Source: Caprella mutica | Lineage: Eukaryota; Arthropoda; Malacostraca; Amphipoda; Caprellidae | Assembly (NCBI GenBank): GCA_947561585.1 | Contig: CANNZV010001125.1 | Coordinates: forward strand, 248,001 to 312,000 | Reading direction: 5' to 3' | DNA: 64,000 nucleotides | Position numbers and translations under genes: made by a program | Notes under the pieces: model-generated | Databases searched by the model: none | What the model was told of the DNA's origin: nothing | What the model saw: only the letters and a program-made list of their open reading frames with translations | Shown here: positions 11,890 to 22,936 of the stretch, piece by piece | Numbering within the stretch: position 1 is the first letter of the stretch | Layout of the letters: each line of letters begins with the position of its first letter

Positions 11890-12345
11890 ACTTTCACAGA
11901 TTGCGGAAGGTTATATTTTAGGCGGTATTTATTTATTTATTATCTTGTTACACGCATAAATCAGAAAGTCTTTGACCAAATTTTCTTGTAATTTGGTAAG
12001 ACGATTGGTCAATGTTCAGAAACCATCTGTTGAAATTTAAAGAGCGATCCATTCAAAGGTCAAGGTCATTTATAAGTCAATAGTTCAAATAAATGTCAAC
12101 CAAATTGCCTGAAATTTGGTGGAATAATAGATAATTTTTCAGGAACAAGTTTATTAGATTGTGGGAGCGGTCAAGGTCATTTATAACTCAAAAAGTATTC
12201 AATCAAATGGCCTAAAATTTGGTGCGATGATTGGTCAATATTCAGGAACGATTTGGTTCGTTTTGGGAGCGAACAAGTTAAAATTCATGGTCATTTATAA
12301 GCGGCGGCGAAGGTATGCGCTCTATGAGTGCCCGTCATCTAGTTT
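11890..12345 (+). repeat. Interspersed repeat, GCGGAAGGTTATATTTTA...GTGCCCGTC type, forward copy
   Basis: This non-palindromic repeat starts near GCGGAAGGTTATATTTTAGG. It contains internal near-duplicates of GACGATTGGTCAATGTTCAG and GGTCAAGGTCATTTATAA. It ends with GGTATGCGCTCTATGAGTGC then CCGTCATCTAGTT. A second copy in opposite orientation lies at 13425-13866. The weak open frame inside (12161-12370) is the repeat's own. Confidence 0.8.
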
Positions 12346-12439
12346 TATATATTTTTGGTATTATATTTGACGAAGATTCAAATAGTTTAAACTCCAATTT
12401 ACTGGCTGAAATTGAAAATAAAAAAACAGGTTATTTTTA

Positions 12440-12611
12440 GGGTTGTGACAATATGCTTTAAAAATCATATATCCTAAGAACATCATAAACGAAATGAAAT
12501 GGTATCGAATACTTTATACTACCGCTGGTTTAGAACGATTGAATAGTCTTTAATTCAATCCATCTATGAATTTTCAGGATCTATAACTTTAAACGCATAT
12601 TGTCACAACCC
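12440..12611. mobile_element. Family C MITE, copy C1
   Basis: This is a foldback flanked by TA on both sides. The ends are GGGTTGTGACAATATGC and GCATATTGTCACAACCC. The inner part contains ACGAAATGAAATGGTATCG and TAGTCTTTAATTCAATCC, which are shared with copies C2 to C4. Confidence 0.9.
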
Positions 12612-13424
12612 TAGTTAATATATAACAATAATCGTTATTATAACTTTTTTTTAAGTTACCTTAGGGCTTTCTTCAATCTAATAAATCATCCTTGACTTAA
12701 ATAGCTATTTGTATATAAAACAATGTAATTGATTGATTAAATTAAATAAACTCTATTATAAGAAATGTTACGCAAGTAAAGCCTATATGTTAGTTAGATG
12801 ATAATGTTACGAAAGTAAACAGTATTTATAAATAAAATTGCAGAAGCACTAGATTTTTACATTGTGTGAATGTTTTTAAATTTTATTGTGATACGGATTA
12901 TGGAAAATACACAGCTTTAGTTTTAAACAGAATATACACTATGATGCCTTCGGCTTAGGAAGGTTCTAAGCCACATTTTTAAATTATTCAAATGCTTCCA
13001 AAGCTTGTAGGTAGATTTTTTGAGGTTTACTGAGATGTATCAGACGATTAAGGTAATTATACTTATTTTTGCATAAAATACTGATGGAACATTCGTAATA
13101 CTCTGAATTTTATTTTCATGAGAGACTTCATTTTCAAGTCTTGGCTCAAATATGATGGAATTATTGTATCAGCTGTTCACCTTTTAAAATGCATGTAAAG
13201 TGCCATATTCATGCTTCAAGATGTTGTATAATAAATCAAATTAAAATAATAATTAGTTTACATATAGTAGACCGAATAGATTTGAAAATTGTAACACCAC
13301 AAGCAAATGAATTTTAAAACAACAGGTATACCCTGAAACAACTTGTTACTTCAATAATAAAATAAATAAACAAATTAACTCACCCACATTCTTAATAGTC
13401 TTCATTTTCTATATATAACTAGAT
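12612..13424. other. AT-rich intergenic DNA
   Basis: No gene or defined element was recognised between the family C copy and the reverse interspersed repeat. Confidence 0.5.
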
Positions 13425-13866
13425 TACGTGCACTCGGTAGAGCGTATACCCTCGCCGCCGCTTTAGCCCGTTCTCTCCCAAAATTTAATAAACTTGTAAT
13501 TGGATTATGACCAATCGTCCCACCAAGTTTCATGCAATACATTGCAATACTTTTTGAGTTATTAAGTTATAAATGGCCTTGACCTTTATTTTTGACCTTT
13601 GACCCGATCGCTCCCAAAATCTAACAAAATGGTTCCTGTATATTGACCAATCGTCTCACCAAGTTTCATGCAATATATGGTTTCATACTTTATGAGTTGC
13701 AAATGACCTTTGACAGGGTCACTTCCAAGATTCTACCAGAAGGTCACTGGATATTACCAATCGTTTCACATAATTTCAAGCAAAAGGTTGAACACTTTCA
13801 ACGCAATGATAAATAAATAAATACCTGGTAAAATATAACCTTCCGCAAATTTGCGAAGGTAATAAC
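13425..13866 (-). repeat. Interspersed repeat, reverse copy of the 11890-12345 family
   Basis: Read on the minus strand it has the same order as the forward copy: GCAAATTTGCGGAAGGTTAT first, then repeated GACGATTGGTCAAT and CAAGGCCATTTATAAC modules, then TATACGCTCTACCGAGTGC. The two copies differ by many substitutions, so they are old. Confidence 0.8.
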
Positions 13867-14046
13867 TTGTACGTAGCTTGTATCTATGCAGTGACGTTTT
13901 TTTCGCTATATTTTGCAGTAGGTTTACAGCAGGCTATTCTTATTGAGAAGCCATACACTGTACCGGTCGATAGAACCCTTTAATAGAACACCTTGTACTC
14001 AAACACTAAAAAGAAAAAAAGACATAGCTATGAGATTGTAATAGTG

Positions 14047-14395
14047 TACCCAGAGTAATTTATGGTGGGGCCATAGAAGATTAAATGGGGGTAGATTTTA
14101 TCATTTCGTGTAAGTTTCGATTAATCGAACTGTTCCACAAGAAAAAAAGTAAATAATTTTAAAGTTTTATTTTAATTCGTATCCATGATACCAGGTTCAT
14201 ATCCTTCTGTATCTATGATACCTTCAGGTATCAACTTCCAAATAATCTAAATAAATATTATATACTTTTTTCTTATATGTATGATCGAAAATGTGGAATC
14301 GTTCGATAGCGCGGAACTTACCCTAGGGCCTAGATGATTAAAGAAGGTCCCTTTTAATCTTCTATGGCCCTACCATAATTATTTTTCATCCCAGT
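14047..14395. mobile_element. Family B foldback element, copy B1 (host of A8)
   Basis: The outer arms read TACCCAGAG..TTATGGTGGGGCCATAGAAG on the left and CTTCTATGGCCCTACCATAA..CATCCCAG on the right. A family A element occupies the middle. Confidence 0.75.
14108..14325. mobile_element. Family A MITE, copy A8, nested in family B
   Basis: The left end has lost the GGG (gtgTAAGTTTCGATTAATCG). The right end is GCGGAACTTACCCTA. It is of the CGAACTGTTCC / GATCGAAAATGTGG subfamily, with core fragments GTATCCATGATACC and TATCTATGATACC. Confidence 0.82.
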
Positions 14396-14657
14396 GAAAA
14401 CATTTTTAGGGAGTGTAATATAATTAATCAGTAAGTAAGAAAACTGATAATTAATACAAATGTTATTTTTTATTTTTTTGAACAGTATTTCCCTTTCAAT
14501 GGAACTAAGGAGCTGGAAACCTATGAATATAAAGTTTAAATTCGAATATATATTTAGCAGTTAATAATATTTTACATGAGTTTAAAACGAAGTACGGTTA
14601 CTACAAGAAAAAGGCACATCAATATGAAAACAAGAATTATAAAATGATCCTAAACAA

Positions 14658-14931
14658 GAGTAAGTTCCGAATTATCGGTCAGTTCCAAATTTTCGGTCAT
14701 ATAAGAAAAACGATATAATAACAATAATTTCACTAGGATAGGTTGAGTAAAAACAACCAACCCGTATTATTTATTTCAGTTGGTATCCTGCAGGTACCAT
14801 GGATACCAATTGATATAAACAATACGGGTTGGTTGTTTTTACTCAACCAATCCTAGTGAAATCATTATTATTATATCGATTTTCTTATATGACCGAAAAT
14901 GTGGAACTGACCGATAATTCCGAACTTATCG
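14658..14931. mobile_element. Family A MITE, copy A9, with extended symmetric arms
   Basis: Besides the usual arms (GAGTAAGTTCCGAATTATCG to GACCGATAATTCCGAACTTA), both arms contain the same extra 40-odd bases, including TTTCACTAGGAT and TTTACTCAACC-type sequence, placed symmetrically about a core of GGTATCCTGCAGGTACC. The two arms differ at only a few positions. Confidence 0.92.
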
Positions 14932-15173
14932 GTCAACAACAGCAATTTTCCGATGTCTCAGGAGGTATCACGTTTATACCACCTTTTTAAGCATTCAAAT
15001 TCCCTGTACACCTGGTTCACAAATTCGCATCCAGAGAACAGAATACGTGATTGCGATTTGTGTCTATTTGTGAGTAATTTCGACTGTATGCCAAATAATT
15101 AAGGGAGTTTGTGTTGGTCTTTATGTAAAGATATAACCTAAGATTTTTGGGAGGTAGCAAACAGTTTTAAACT

Positions 15174-15321
15174 TAGGGTATGTTCCGAGTTATCGTTCAT
15201 TTCCACTTTTTTGGACACGTATGAATTTTATATTTAATAAGCATTATTTAACTTTTATTATATATCTAATTCTTAAGTGTCCGAAAATGTGGAACTGACC
15301 GATAATTAGGAACTTACCCTA
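15174..15321. mobile_element. Family A MITE, copy A10
   Basis: The ends are TAGGGTATGTTCCGAGTTA and TAATTAGGAACTTACCCTA. It is short, without the PstI core, and of the TGGACACGTA / TGTCCGAAAATG type. Confidence 0.88.
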
Positions 15322-16290
15322 TACAGACTATTTAATTTCAATGTAAATAAATATGCTACAAAAACAGCTTTTTTGTAGCATAAGCAATTTATATATGAGA
15401 TAACGAGGAGAGGTCTGAATACATAATGAAATACTTGAATGAATAAAGAAGTCATAGACTATATACTTTATCGAATTATTTAGTATTTAATTATAAATAT
15501 TTTTGTGTATTGACACCGACTCAATCCATATTTAAATAATAAACAATTCATAATTTAAAATTCCTGCATAACAAATTTATATACGTATGAACATTACTTT
15601 CTTTTAATTAGGCAAAATTTAATTCCAAATAATGAATACGCATTGCTAAATTTATTCCATATTACAAAACAATTACCAAACTAATTAAATAAAGGTGCTC
15701 AATAAAAATCAAATTTATTTATGATACGACATATTTTCCCGAATCATTTCCCACCTCTTTTTCTAACCTGAAAATGAGCTGAAGTTCCGAAATAAGTTTT
15801 TCATCGGAGGTTTCAACATCAGTAAATATTTAACAGACAACAGAGGAACATCAAAAGGCTTCCGATTTTTAAGTGCTTTATATTTCCAAACAACACACGT
15901 GTTCTTCTTTTGTAATATATATTCCATTAGTTATTAAAGAATGATATAAGATATTTTGAATGTAAAAATAATATGAGTGCGTATATTTTTACATTTTCTT
16001 CTATACTTTTATATAATCTAATGGAGTTTTCATGTTTTTTCTATTAAGACAATTAACTAAAATAGAGAAGCAACATAAAATTTGTCTGTGAAAAGTTTTA
16101 TGAAAGTAGCATTTCTATTTGATATTTTGTAGCTTTTCTAATTTGTAAAATTGTTGATTTTCTTGGTTGTTCTACTTTGTGGCTCTTCGAGGATATTCAA
16201 TTTATAGTTTCTCTAGGTGTTTCTAAAGTGTAGTTTTTCTACGTTGATCAAATTTGAATATTTATTATGTTCTAGTTTCTTTATTTATTT
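15322..16290. other. AT-rich intergenic DNA
   Basis: No gene was recognised. A small inverted repeat (ATGCTACAAAA / TTTTGTAGCAT) lies at 15351-15382. The segment ends just before the coding-like stretch on the minus strand. Confidence 0.5.
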
Positions 16291-16773
16291 TCAGCACAAA
16301 CTACCTATCATCAAAGCTCCACAACAAACAGACACCATCAGAGCGGCAACACTGACAGCTTCCTTGCCTCCACCTCGATTCCTCTACTCCCTAATAGTGT
16401 GGAGGATACTCTCCAGTTCCTTCTCCATCTCCATATCCATATGCTCCATCTCTATGATGACGTGTGCCTGTTGCTCCACCGCCTAGTTCATGCAGAGTTA
16501 CAGCTCCAGCTGACTGTGGAGTTGCGCTTAGGCACTATACTGCTTCTCCAGCAGTCTATTCAGTATTGCTATGTCTCCATCTGACTCCAGTTGCTCCTGC
16601 AGTAAAGGAATCCAGTCCTCATCCTAACTCTCCATGTTATCATCTAATCCTTTCATAATAAGCCATACTGGAACGTAATTTAATTCCTTTTGGATATATT
16701 GTGGCTGTTGTATCCTGTATACTTATGGCCAAGCTTAAACACACTCTATGTCAAATGTTCCAGTGTCGTTCAT
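16291..16773 (-). pseudogene. Coding-like stretch with seven in-frame TAA/TAG codons, coiled-coil-like
   Basis: I do not recognise the protein. On the minus strand a frame runs from ATG (16771-16773), preceded in frame by TGA, to TGA at 16291-16293, which is followed at once by AAATAAATAAAG. The 160 sense positions include no other TGA but seven TAA/TAG codons. The best part reads LNYVPVWLIMKGLDDNMES, a stop, DEDWIPLLQEQLESDGDIAI, then Leu/Glu/Gln-rich helix-forming sequence (MEHMDMEMEKELESILHTIR). GC content of 16316-16640 is well above the flanks. Most likely it is a decayed gene or transposon-encoded protein. The number of TAA/TAG codons is about what an unselected AT-rich frame would show. 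Part of the acidic/leucine bias comes from a CTCCAT-like simple repeat. Confidence 0.35.
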
Positions 16774-16978
16774 AAATCAGAATATAACTTGAATTAACTT
16801 CTCACTTTGATGTAAAATGTACATCTCCTATTTCTAGTATATTCAATTAGTACATCATTATATTTAAGTTTCAAAATAGGGTATGTACTACTTCACCGTT
16901 CGTACCTCATATGATCCGTTATTTCGCACCACCAGTTTCAAAAAATGTTCAATTTCGATAAGAATATTTTAAATGATT

Positions 16979-17010
16979 TACCTTGTTATTTAATTTGAAT
17001 AACAAGGTAC
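16979..17010. repeat. Short perfect palindrome
   Basis: TACCTTGTTATT, a short AT spacer, then AATAACAAGGTA form a hairpin with stem 12 bp or more. No family relation was seen. Confidence 0.7.
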
Positions 17011-18665
17011 CTACACTGATATGATCCTACCTATCAAAAACTGAATATATTTTTATAACTTGTTATCGGTTCTGTGTATGTAAATATATATCCAATTCTG
17101 TTTTTCTTCACTTCCTTAGGTATGTCTGTAACGCTGTTTATAAATCAAAGAGGAACTTGTCCTAAAGCAATATTATGTTATAATTATTATGCACATTCAT
17201 TCATTGCTAGTGGGCGTATCCAATTATACTATAATTGCTTTCCTTTCAGAAGCAAAATGTATGTATGTATTTTCTCGGGATGAAAACATTAGCTGTAACG
17301 TGTGCGTAGGCGGATCAACATTTCGTATCACATGTTTTTACTGGACGGAAACATAATGCCATTACGCTTGTTTGAACTCTTTGATGTCGTTGCGTAACAT
17401 GTCCTTCATCTTCGTTTACAAAATAAATATATCGGAGGTTAGTTTTTCGTCTGGGTTTTGTTGGATCTATTTTAGTTTCATTTTATTGTGGAGCAAGATG
17501 AATTGCATTTTCGATGTCAGTTGCCTTGTTTTTCGTTTAAAGTTTTTTTTTAACTTTTAAACTGAGGAAACTATAATGCCAAAGAATTCATCTCAAGCAT
17601 AATGATGTAATGTGTCTTTTTCTATAGGTGATATCAGATGCCAGAATTAAGGATTGAAATCACTTTTTCGATTAATTTTGAAAGAGGTGATATCGGTTGA
17701 AATTGTATGGGCTATTTCTTTGAAGTATTGTTCTTTATGTATTAAACTATAATATTTTTTAAATATTACTTCACTTTGAAATTGGGAACGATATTATGAT
17801 TTAATTCATGATTGTACCCTTTATTTATTGTAAATTATTTATTTCAACTTTTCCCATTTTGTTATAATGATATATTTCATATCACCGTACTCGGTAAGAG
17901 AATTCTAATAAAAACAATCAGACATTTCAAAAGGTCAGATTTGTTCAAGACCTATGTTAAAGGTCCCCTCCAAGCATTTTTTTTATTATTGTTTTAATCA
18001 ATGAGGCTAATGTTTCTTATCATTTTGCTGCGAACCCCAAGGAATTTTATATCATATTTTAAATTTCATATGCTTTTAAATATTTTTATAATCAAAATTC
18101 TGAATACCTATTCCACTTCCGACTTTCTAATTTTCAGTCTGAAGAAAAAGAATGTACTTCATTTGTTTTGATTGTCAACTAGGTATTAGGTTTAATAAAT
18201 CCATTTAATGTTCGTGTAAAGGTATAAAATTAGAGAAACTTATTATAGAAACGTTTATATACTTTAGAAAACAATTTAAATCTAAAACTAAGGTTGAACA
18301 TGCATAGTTTGTTTATAAAATTCAAATTTGAAAATAAAAACAAAGAATGTACAATCTTTTTCTTCAGCGTCAGTTTATAGTGTTTCGTACAATTGTTACA
18401 CACAGAGTATTAAAAACTATTAAATCATTTAGAAAATATATACTGAACTGAATTTCATGCGGTTTGCAGATTAATGATCCTAGACCTTAGTTCTACAATA
18501 TTATGTAATAAACCCAGTTTTTCCACTGAGCCTGGAGAGGACCTTAATTGCTCTCTTTGCTACGACTGCGAGTGTCCTAAAACTGTGCCGTTCCCTATGT
18601 TCTATCTTAAATAAACAATTTAACAGTATCTGAAATATGCTCTCGCTATTAGTATAAAATGATTC
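17011..18665. other. AT-rich intergenic DNA
   Basis: Several short open frames occur here (17074-17283, 17372-17560, 17812-17997). They have AT-driven Phe/Ile/Tyr-rich translations and no recognisable domain. They are not called as genes. Confidence 0.5.
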
Positions 18666-18833
18666 GGGTTGTGACAATATGCTTTTAGAATCATAGATCC
18701 CGAAAATATTATAGACGGAGAGAATTAAAGAGAATTAAATGGTTCTACAAGCGGTATATACTATTCGATACCATTTCATTTCGTCTGTGATATTCTTAAG
18801 ATCTAATATTTTAAAAGCATATTGTCACAACCC
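18666..18833. mobile_element. Family C MITE, copy C2
   Basis: The ends are GGGTTGTGACAATATGC and GCATATTGTCACAACCC. The inner part contains GAATTAAATGGTTCTACAAG and ACCATTTCATTTCGTCTGTG. Confidence 0.9.
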
Positions 18834-19082
18834 TAAATTAATGAGTATTGTATTTCTCTTTTAAATTGTTTATTTATCTTGCAATGCGATACCATTGATT
18901 GGCAGTAATGAGAAAATGAGCCCATTAGGCTAAGAGTACATTAGTTACTTAAAAACAAAGTACTCTAATTAATTACATGAAGACGTTCATTTTAGGTCTT
19001 TTGAAATACCACCTGTCTATTTCAGTTCCATTTTGTAACGAAATGTTCTATCTCTGTTTTGTATTCTATGATGAAAATCATA

Positions 19083-19343
19083 TAGAGTAAGTTTTTAATT
19101 ATCGGTCAGTACTACATTTTCCGTCATATCGGAAAAAACGATATAGTTATTATTTATTTTACTTGGTATAGCCATGATACCTGCAGGTATCATGGCTACC
19201 AACAAAATAAATAATAATTATATCGTTTTTTCCGGGTTTGCAGAAGTATTAGATAGCACTGTGTAATAGTAATAATTTTTATATCGTTTTTTCCTATATG
19301 ACGGAAGATGTAGTACTGACCGATAATTAAGAACTTACCCCTA
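19083..19343. mobile_element. Family A MITE, copy A11, with a partially duplicated right arm
   Basis: The ends are TAGAGTAAGTTTTTAATTA and TAATTAAGAACTTACCCCTA. The core is GATACCTGCAGGTATC. The TATCGTTTTTTCC segment appears twice on the right, separated by a unique block containing TAGATAGCACTGTG that also occurs, inverted, in copy A13. Confidence 0.9.
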
Positions 19344-20370
19344 TTGAATATTGTGATTATGTACAATCATTTTAATTTACCACTTAAAAATCCAATCCCA
19401 TTTCACCATTAAAAGAGTGGAAGTTAAAAAAATACTATAAATTATTAGGCATATCTTTTAAATATGAATATTTTTCACGATTGAAGTTATCAAATCGGAA
19501 TAATTAATAATTGAAACTCACTTATAACCAATAGAATCATAAATCTCCCACTTGCCCTCACAATCCTCTTGTTGGGATCTTTTAATGATTCCTTATGCTT
19601 ATTATTCACTTGTTATTAAATAATTATAATTCTATTCGACAATATAAATCACGTCGAGCTTCAATATCCCCCACCCACATCATCAACCCCCCACTTCTCC
19701 CCACCTCACTTTAGGTGGGGGTGGAGAATAATTTGTAAGCAAAATACTCTTTATATCAAGTAGGTGTTAGAAACCTCAAATTGAATTTTTGTTTTAAAGA
19801 ACAATGGTTTTCCATTAAAGGTCTCCTCCACTTTAAATTTTTTACTACTCTTTTCATTAGATTGGCAGTTACTGGTTCTAAAACTGTTTTAGGTATTAAA
19901 ATACTTAATTACCATTCAAAATACGTTAATTAGATAGTCAGTATTCCTTTCTTTTTCTTCTATTTAATATAATAGAAAGTCAGACAGTGAATGTTGAGTG
20001 TTACTGTTTCTTATATACTTAATTACGAAGCGATTTCTTCATCAATTTCTTTTCTGTTAATTGTGATATGTTGTATTAACTTATATCTACATATTTAAAG
20101 CATTTATAGTGAAATTTTAATTTAGAGTGAAGGGGACCTTTATTATTATCAGTTTTTTATTAAAAAAATTTACGGATGATTATTGACGGGGTAAATATTA
20201 ATGACCATGCAATCATATGATTGAATTACTAATAACTTATTAATTCTTTCAGATTGAGACAGCGATGGGGAAGAATAATATACGGATAGTATTGCATAAC
20301 CCCTTTAAATACTGTTCCTTGCTATGTACTTTTAAATACTGTTCCTTGCTATGTTCCTGTGTTCCACACC
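19344..20370. other. AT-rich intergenic DNA
   Basis: No gene was recognised. A small hairpin of CCCCCACTTCTCCCCACCTC with GAGGTGGGGG-like sequence lies at 19687-19732. The 18-base phrase ACTGTTCCTTGCTATGT is duplicated at 20320-20355. Confidence 0.45.
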
Positions 20371-20434
20371 ATGGTCCTCATCCAGTCGTTGTTTCCCATA
20401 CCCGTAGAGTTCATTCACTTCAAGAAGACACTGT
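20371..20434 (+). CDS. Possible short 5' coding exon (uncertain)
   Basis: An ATG at 20371 opens a frame reading MVLIQSLFPIPVEFIHFKKT. It ends at a near-perfect donor (ctgt|GTGAGT, 20435-20440). The stretch is locally GC-richer than its flanks. No partner exon could be identified with confidence, so this may be chance. Confidence 0.22.
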
Positions 20435-21065
20435 GTGAGTAACTTTTATTAGATTCTTTCAAGTCTTTTTAAGAATGAAAATGTGTCTATGTTTTTTATC
20501 TTATTTATATTGTTTTTAATATGCGGGCGACTGCATGAATCCAATGCTATAATACTATAAAAAATGTATTCCATAATATTGATGACAACGAATTTTTATT
20601 TGTATATATAAATTTGTTACAGTCTATTAATAGATAATAATAATATTCAATAAAATAGAAATTTAAAAGTCTAATTTGTACTAAAAAGTATCTTTCCAAT
20701 TGATATCATTTTACGCGTCTTTTATTTTTCGTTATCTTGTATTTTTTAATAGAGCATTAATTCATCTGCTGTTTATTTAAACTAAGTAGGCCTATTAAAT
20801 ACAATATGTATACTGTATAATTCAACTGTCGTCATTTGCATCTAAAATGAATTAAATAATTTAGTATTAAAAGTATCCAAGAATGCAAATAGAAATATTT
20901 TTCACTTTATATATATTAATGTACAAATATCTGTTTCAAAAAGTGCTAATTGAAGTGTATATGCAAAAATATCTAAAACCCTGTGGTTTGGTACGTAATG
21001 AAGATAAATAGGTATGATATTTCGAATAGATTATCCTAAGTATAGTAAGTCATGCAATAACCCAT

Positions 21066-21169
21066 TCATGGAGGCACTTCAAGCCTACCCATCTCCCCAT
21101 TCAATGCCTTATAGTCACCCTTATAGGCCTACACATAGGCTGAGAATAGACCTATGCCTCTCTGGTGAG
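21066..21169 (+). CDS. Possible coding exon (uncertain)
   Basis: The frame from ATG near 21069 reads MEALQAYPSPHSMPYSHPYR and continues to a donor-like ctctg|GTGAGC at 21165-21175. Composition is locally GC-rich. There is no domain, and no acceptor that joins it to 20371-20434 was established. Confidence 0.2.
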
Positions 21170-21496
21170 CTCTGGCAACCCTCCCATTCACCTGAGATAT
21201 TTATAGACAGGTAGAAAGAGATCAAAACACTTCTTCATACAAATATTACCACTCGATATAATATAGACATTTTCAAGAGTTGCATTTCTTATAAGTTTTA
21301 TAATGTACTTTTTTTTTCATGGTGTAATATTCTTCTTAGCGGATGGTACCGACTACCACCGTAATAATAATAGTTCTTTACGTAAGACTACCCAGCTATT
21401 GACCAGTTCTGATACATTAGCATTATTTAGTGACAGTTGATGTTATATATTCACGGTAATGGGGTGTTTATGGAGACTTTCCTGGTTAATGAGCTG

Positions 21497-21724
21497 TGTT
21501 TGCGGTGGTGAAACAGCATGTTTGCGGGGGTGAAACAGCATGTTTGTGGGGGTGAAACAGCATGTTTGTGGTGGTGAAACAGCATGTTTGTGGGGGTGAA
21601 ACAGCATGTTTGCGGGGGTGAAACAGCATGTTTGTGGTGGTGAAACAGCATGATTGTGGTGGTGAAACGGCATGTTTGTGGGGGTGAAACAGCATGATTG
21701 TGGGGGTGAAACAGCATGTTTGCC
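21497..21724. repeat. Tandem array, 22-bp unit (about 10 copies)
   Basis: The unit is GTTTGTGGGGGTGAAACAGC plus AT, with gtggtg and gcggggg variants. It translates on the minus strand to repeated HAVSPPQT-like peptides, which explains the overlapping open frames at 21443-21804. Confidence 0.95.
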
Positions 21725-21786
21725 GGACAATTCAGGGTGAAATTTATGGGGGGAAATGATGTGTTTATGTGGTGTTTTTGAGGTAC

Positions 21787-21934
21787 CCTGCCAAGAAGGA
21801 TCATTTCCTGGGATATTAGGGGAAAAAACAGGAATAATTTTTTTTAATGGGATATTCCCTTAATATCCCATGAATAATTTTTTTTCAATGGGTTATTCCC
21901 TTAATATCCCAGGATTAATTCCTTCTTGCCTAGG
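21787..21934. mobile_element. Family E foldback element, copy E2
   Basis: The left arm is GCCAAGAAGGATCATTTCCT followed by GGGATATTAGGGG. The right arm is AATATCCCAGGATTAATTCC followed by TTCTTGCC. The middle repeats TTAATATCCCATGAATAA-type sequence. Confidence 0.75.
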
Positions 21935-21944
21935 ACGTTTGTGA

Positions 21945-22430
21945 GCGTGGCGGTAAATTCCATCGCTAAAGATTCCTCCTCTCAACTCCATTAGGTAAAT
22001 TCCAGTGGAATATTTCACCATGACAAATTCCGCCATGGAAAATTCCACCAATTAAAATTCCACTATTTAAAATTATCTCATTTTGTAATTGAAGTTACAT
22101 ATTTTATTTTTACACTCAATGGAATGATTCTATAGAATATTAATTGTCTACGGGTAGTTCATTGCTTAGTTATGTTTTGGTGGTTAAAGTGTATTACATA
22201 CGCAATGTATGTGGTTGTTGGTCGCATTCTATACTTACAATTTCTGAACTATTTAACTAATAAAGTGTTCTACAGGAGTTGTTTTTTGATTACCACCAAA
22301 AACACGTTTTTAAAATTAGTTTTATTTAATGTTATACTCAATGTAAATGATATCCAGTATTTTGCAGTTGAATTTTCCGTGGTGGAATTTTCCGGAGGGG
22401 AAATTTACATCGAACCGTTTGGACCGTGTT
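21945..22430. mobile_element. Candidate foldback element with GGTAAATTCC / GGAAAATTCCACC arms
   Basis: The left part carries repeated GGTAAATTCCA, CCATGGAAAATTCCACC and AAAATTCCAC. The right part carries the complements (GTGGTGGAATTTTCCGGAGG, GGGGAAATTTAC). The 114-residue open frame at 22172-22516 crosses it and looks non-coding. Confidence 0.5.
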
Positions 22431-22936
22431 TCCGTTGTTCTTCAATCATTCTAAAGCTCTATTTATCATTGATTGATTATTTTGGAATTATTATTAATTT
22501 ATACACACATAACTAGTTAGTTAATAGGTAATCAAAATCCACAATGCCATTTACTTTTTATAGTTATATAGTACTTACTATATATGTTTCAGTCATATTA
22601 CAGATTATTTTATTTCATTTGATAAACATGCAATTTGATATTTAAATATAATTTCTCGTTCTCTTATACTTCATGTAGAATGAATATGTTTCAATAATGT
22701 CACTTGAACGTTGTGATGATAAAGTTCTAGCTTTTATATCCCGGCATTATTTATCTCTATTAATATCCACATTCCCGCTCTCAGGGTACAAATCAAGTAC
22801 ACATCATACCTATCCATTCTCTCTATTATTGAAAACACTCTATACCTTTCGATTGGAGGGGGGGGAGTAAGTCAATAACAGGTGTTTGGTCTTAGTTATA
22901 CTAATTAGTATATGTTGACAGGTAAAGCATTTATCA
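22431..22936. other. AT-rich intergenic DNA
   Basis: No gene was recognised. A G-run (ggagggggggg) occurs near 22856. Confidence 0.45.

Noticed and set aside
12161..12370. 69-residue open frame ending in GCGGCGAAGGTATGCGCTC
   Set aside because: It lies wholly inside the interspersed repeat, whose second copy does not preserve the frame.
21443..21804. Minus-strand open frames rich in HAVSPPQT repeats
   Set aside because: They are translations of the 22-bp tandem array, open in more than one frame.
22172..22516. 114-residue hydrophobic open frame
   Set aside because: AT-driven Phe/Leu/Ile composition, overlap with a foldback element, and no domain or splice signals.
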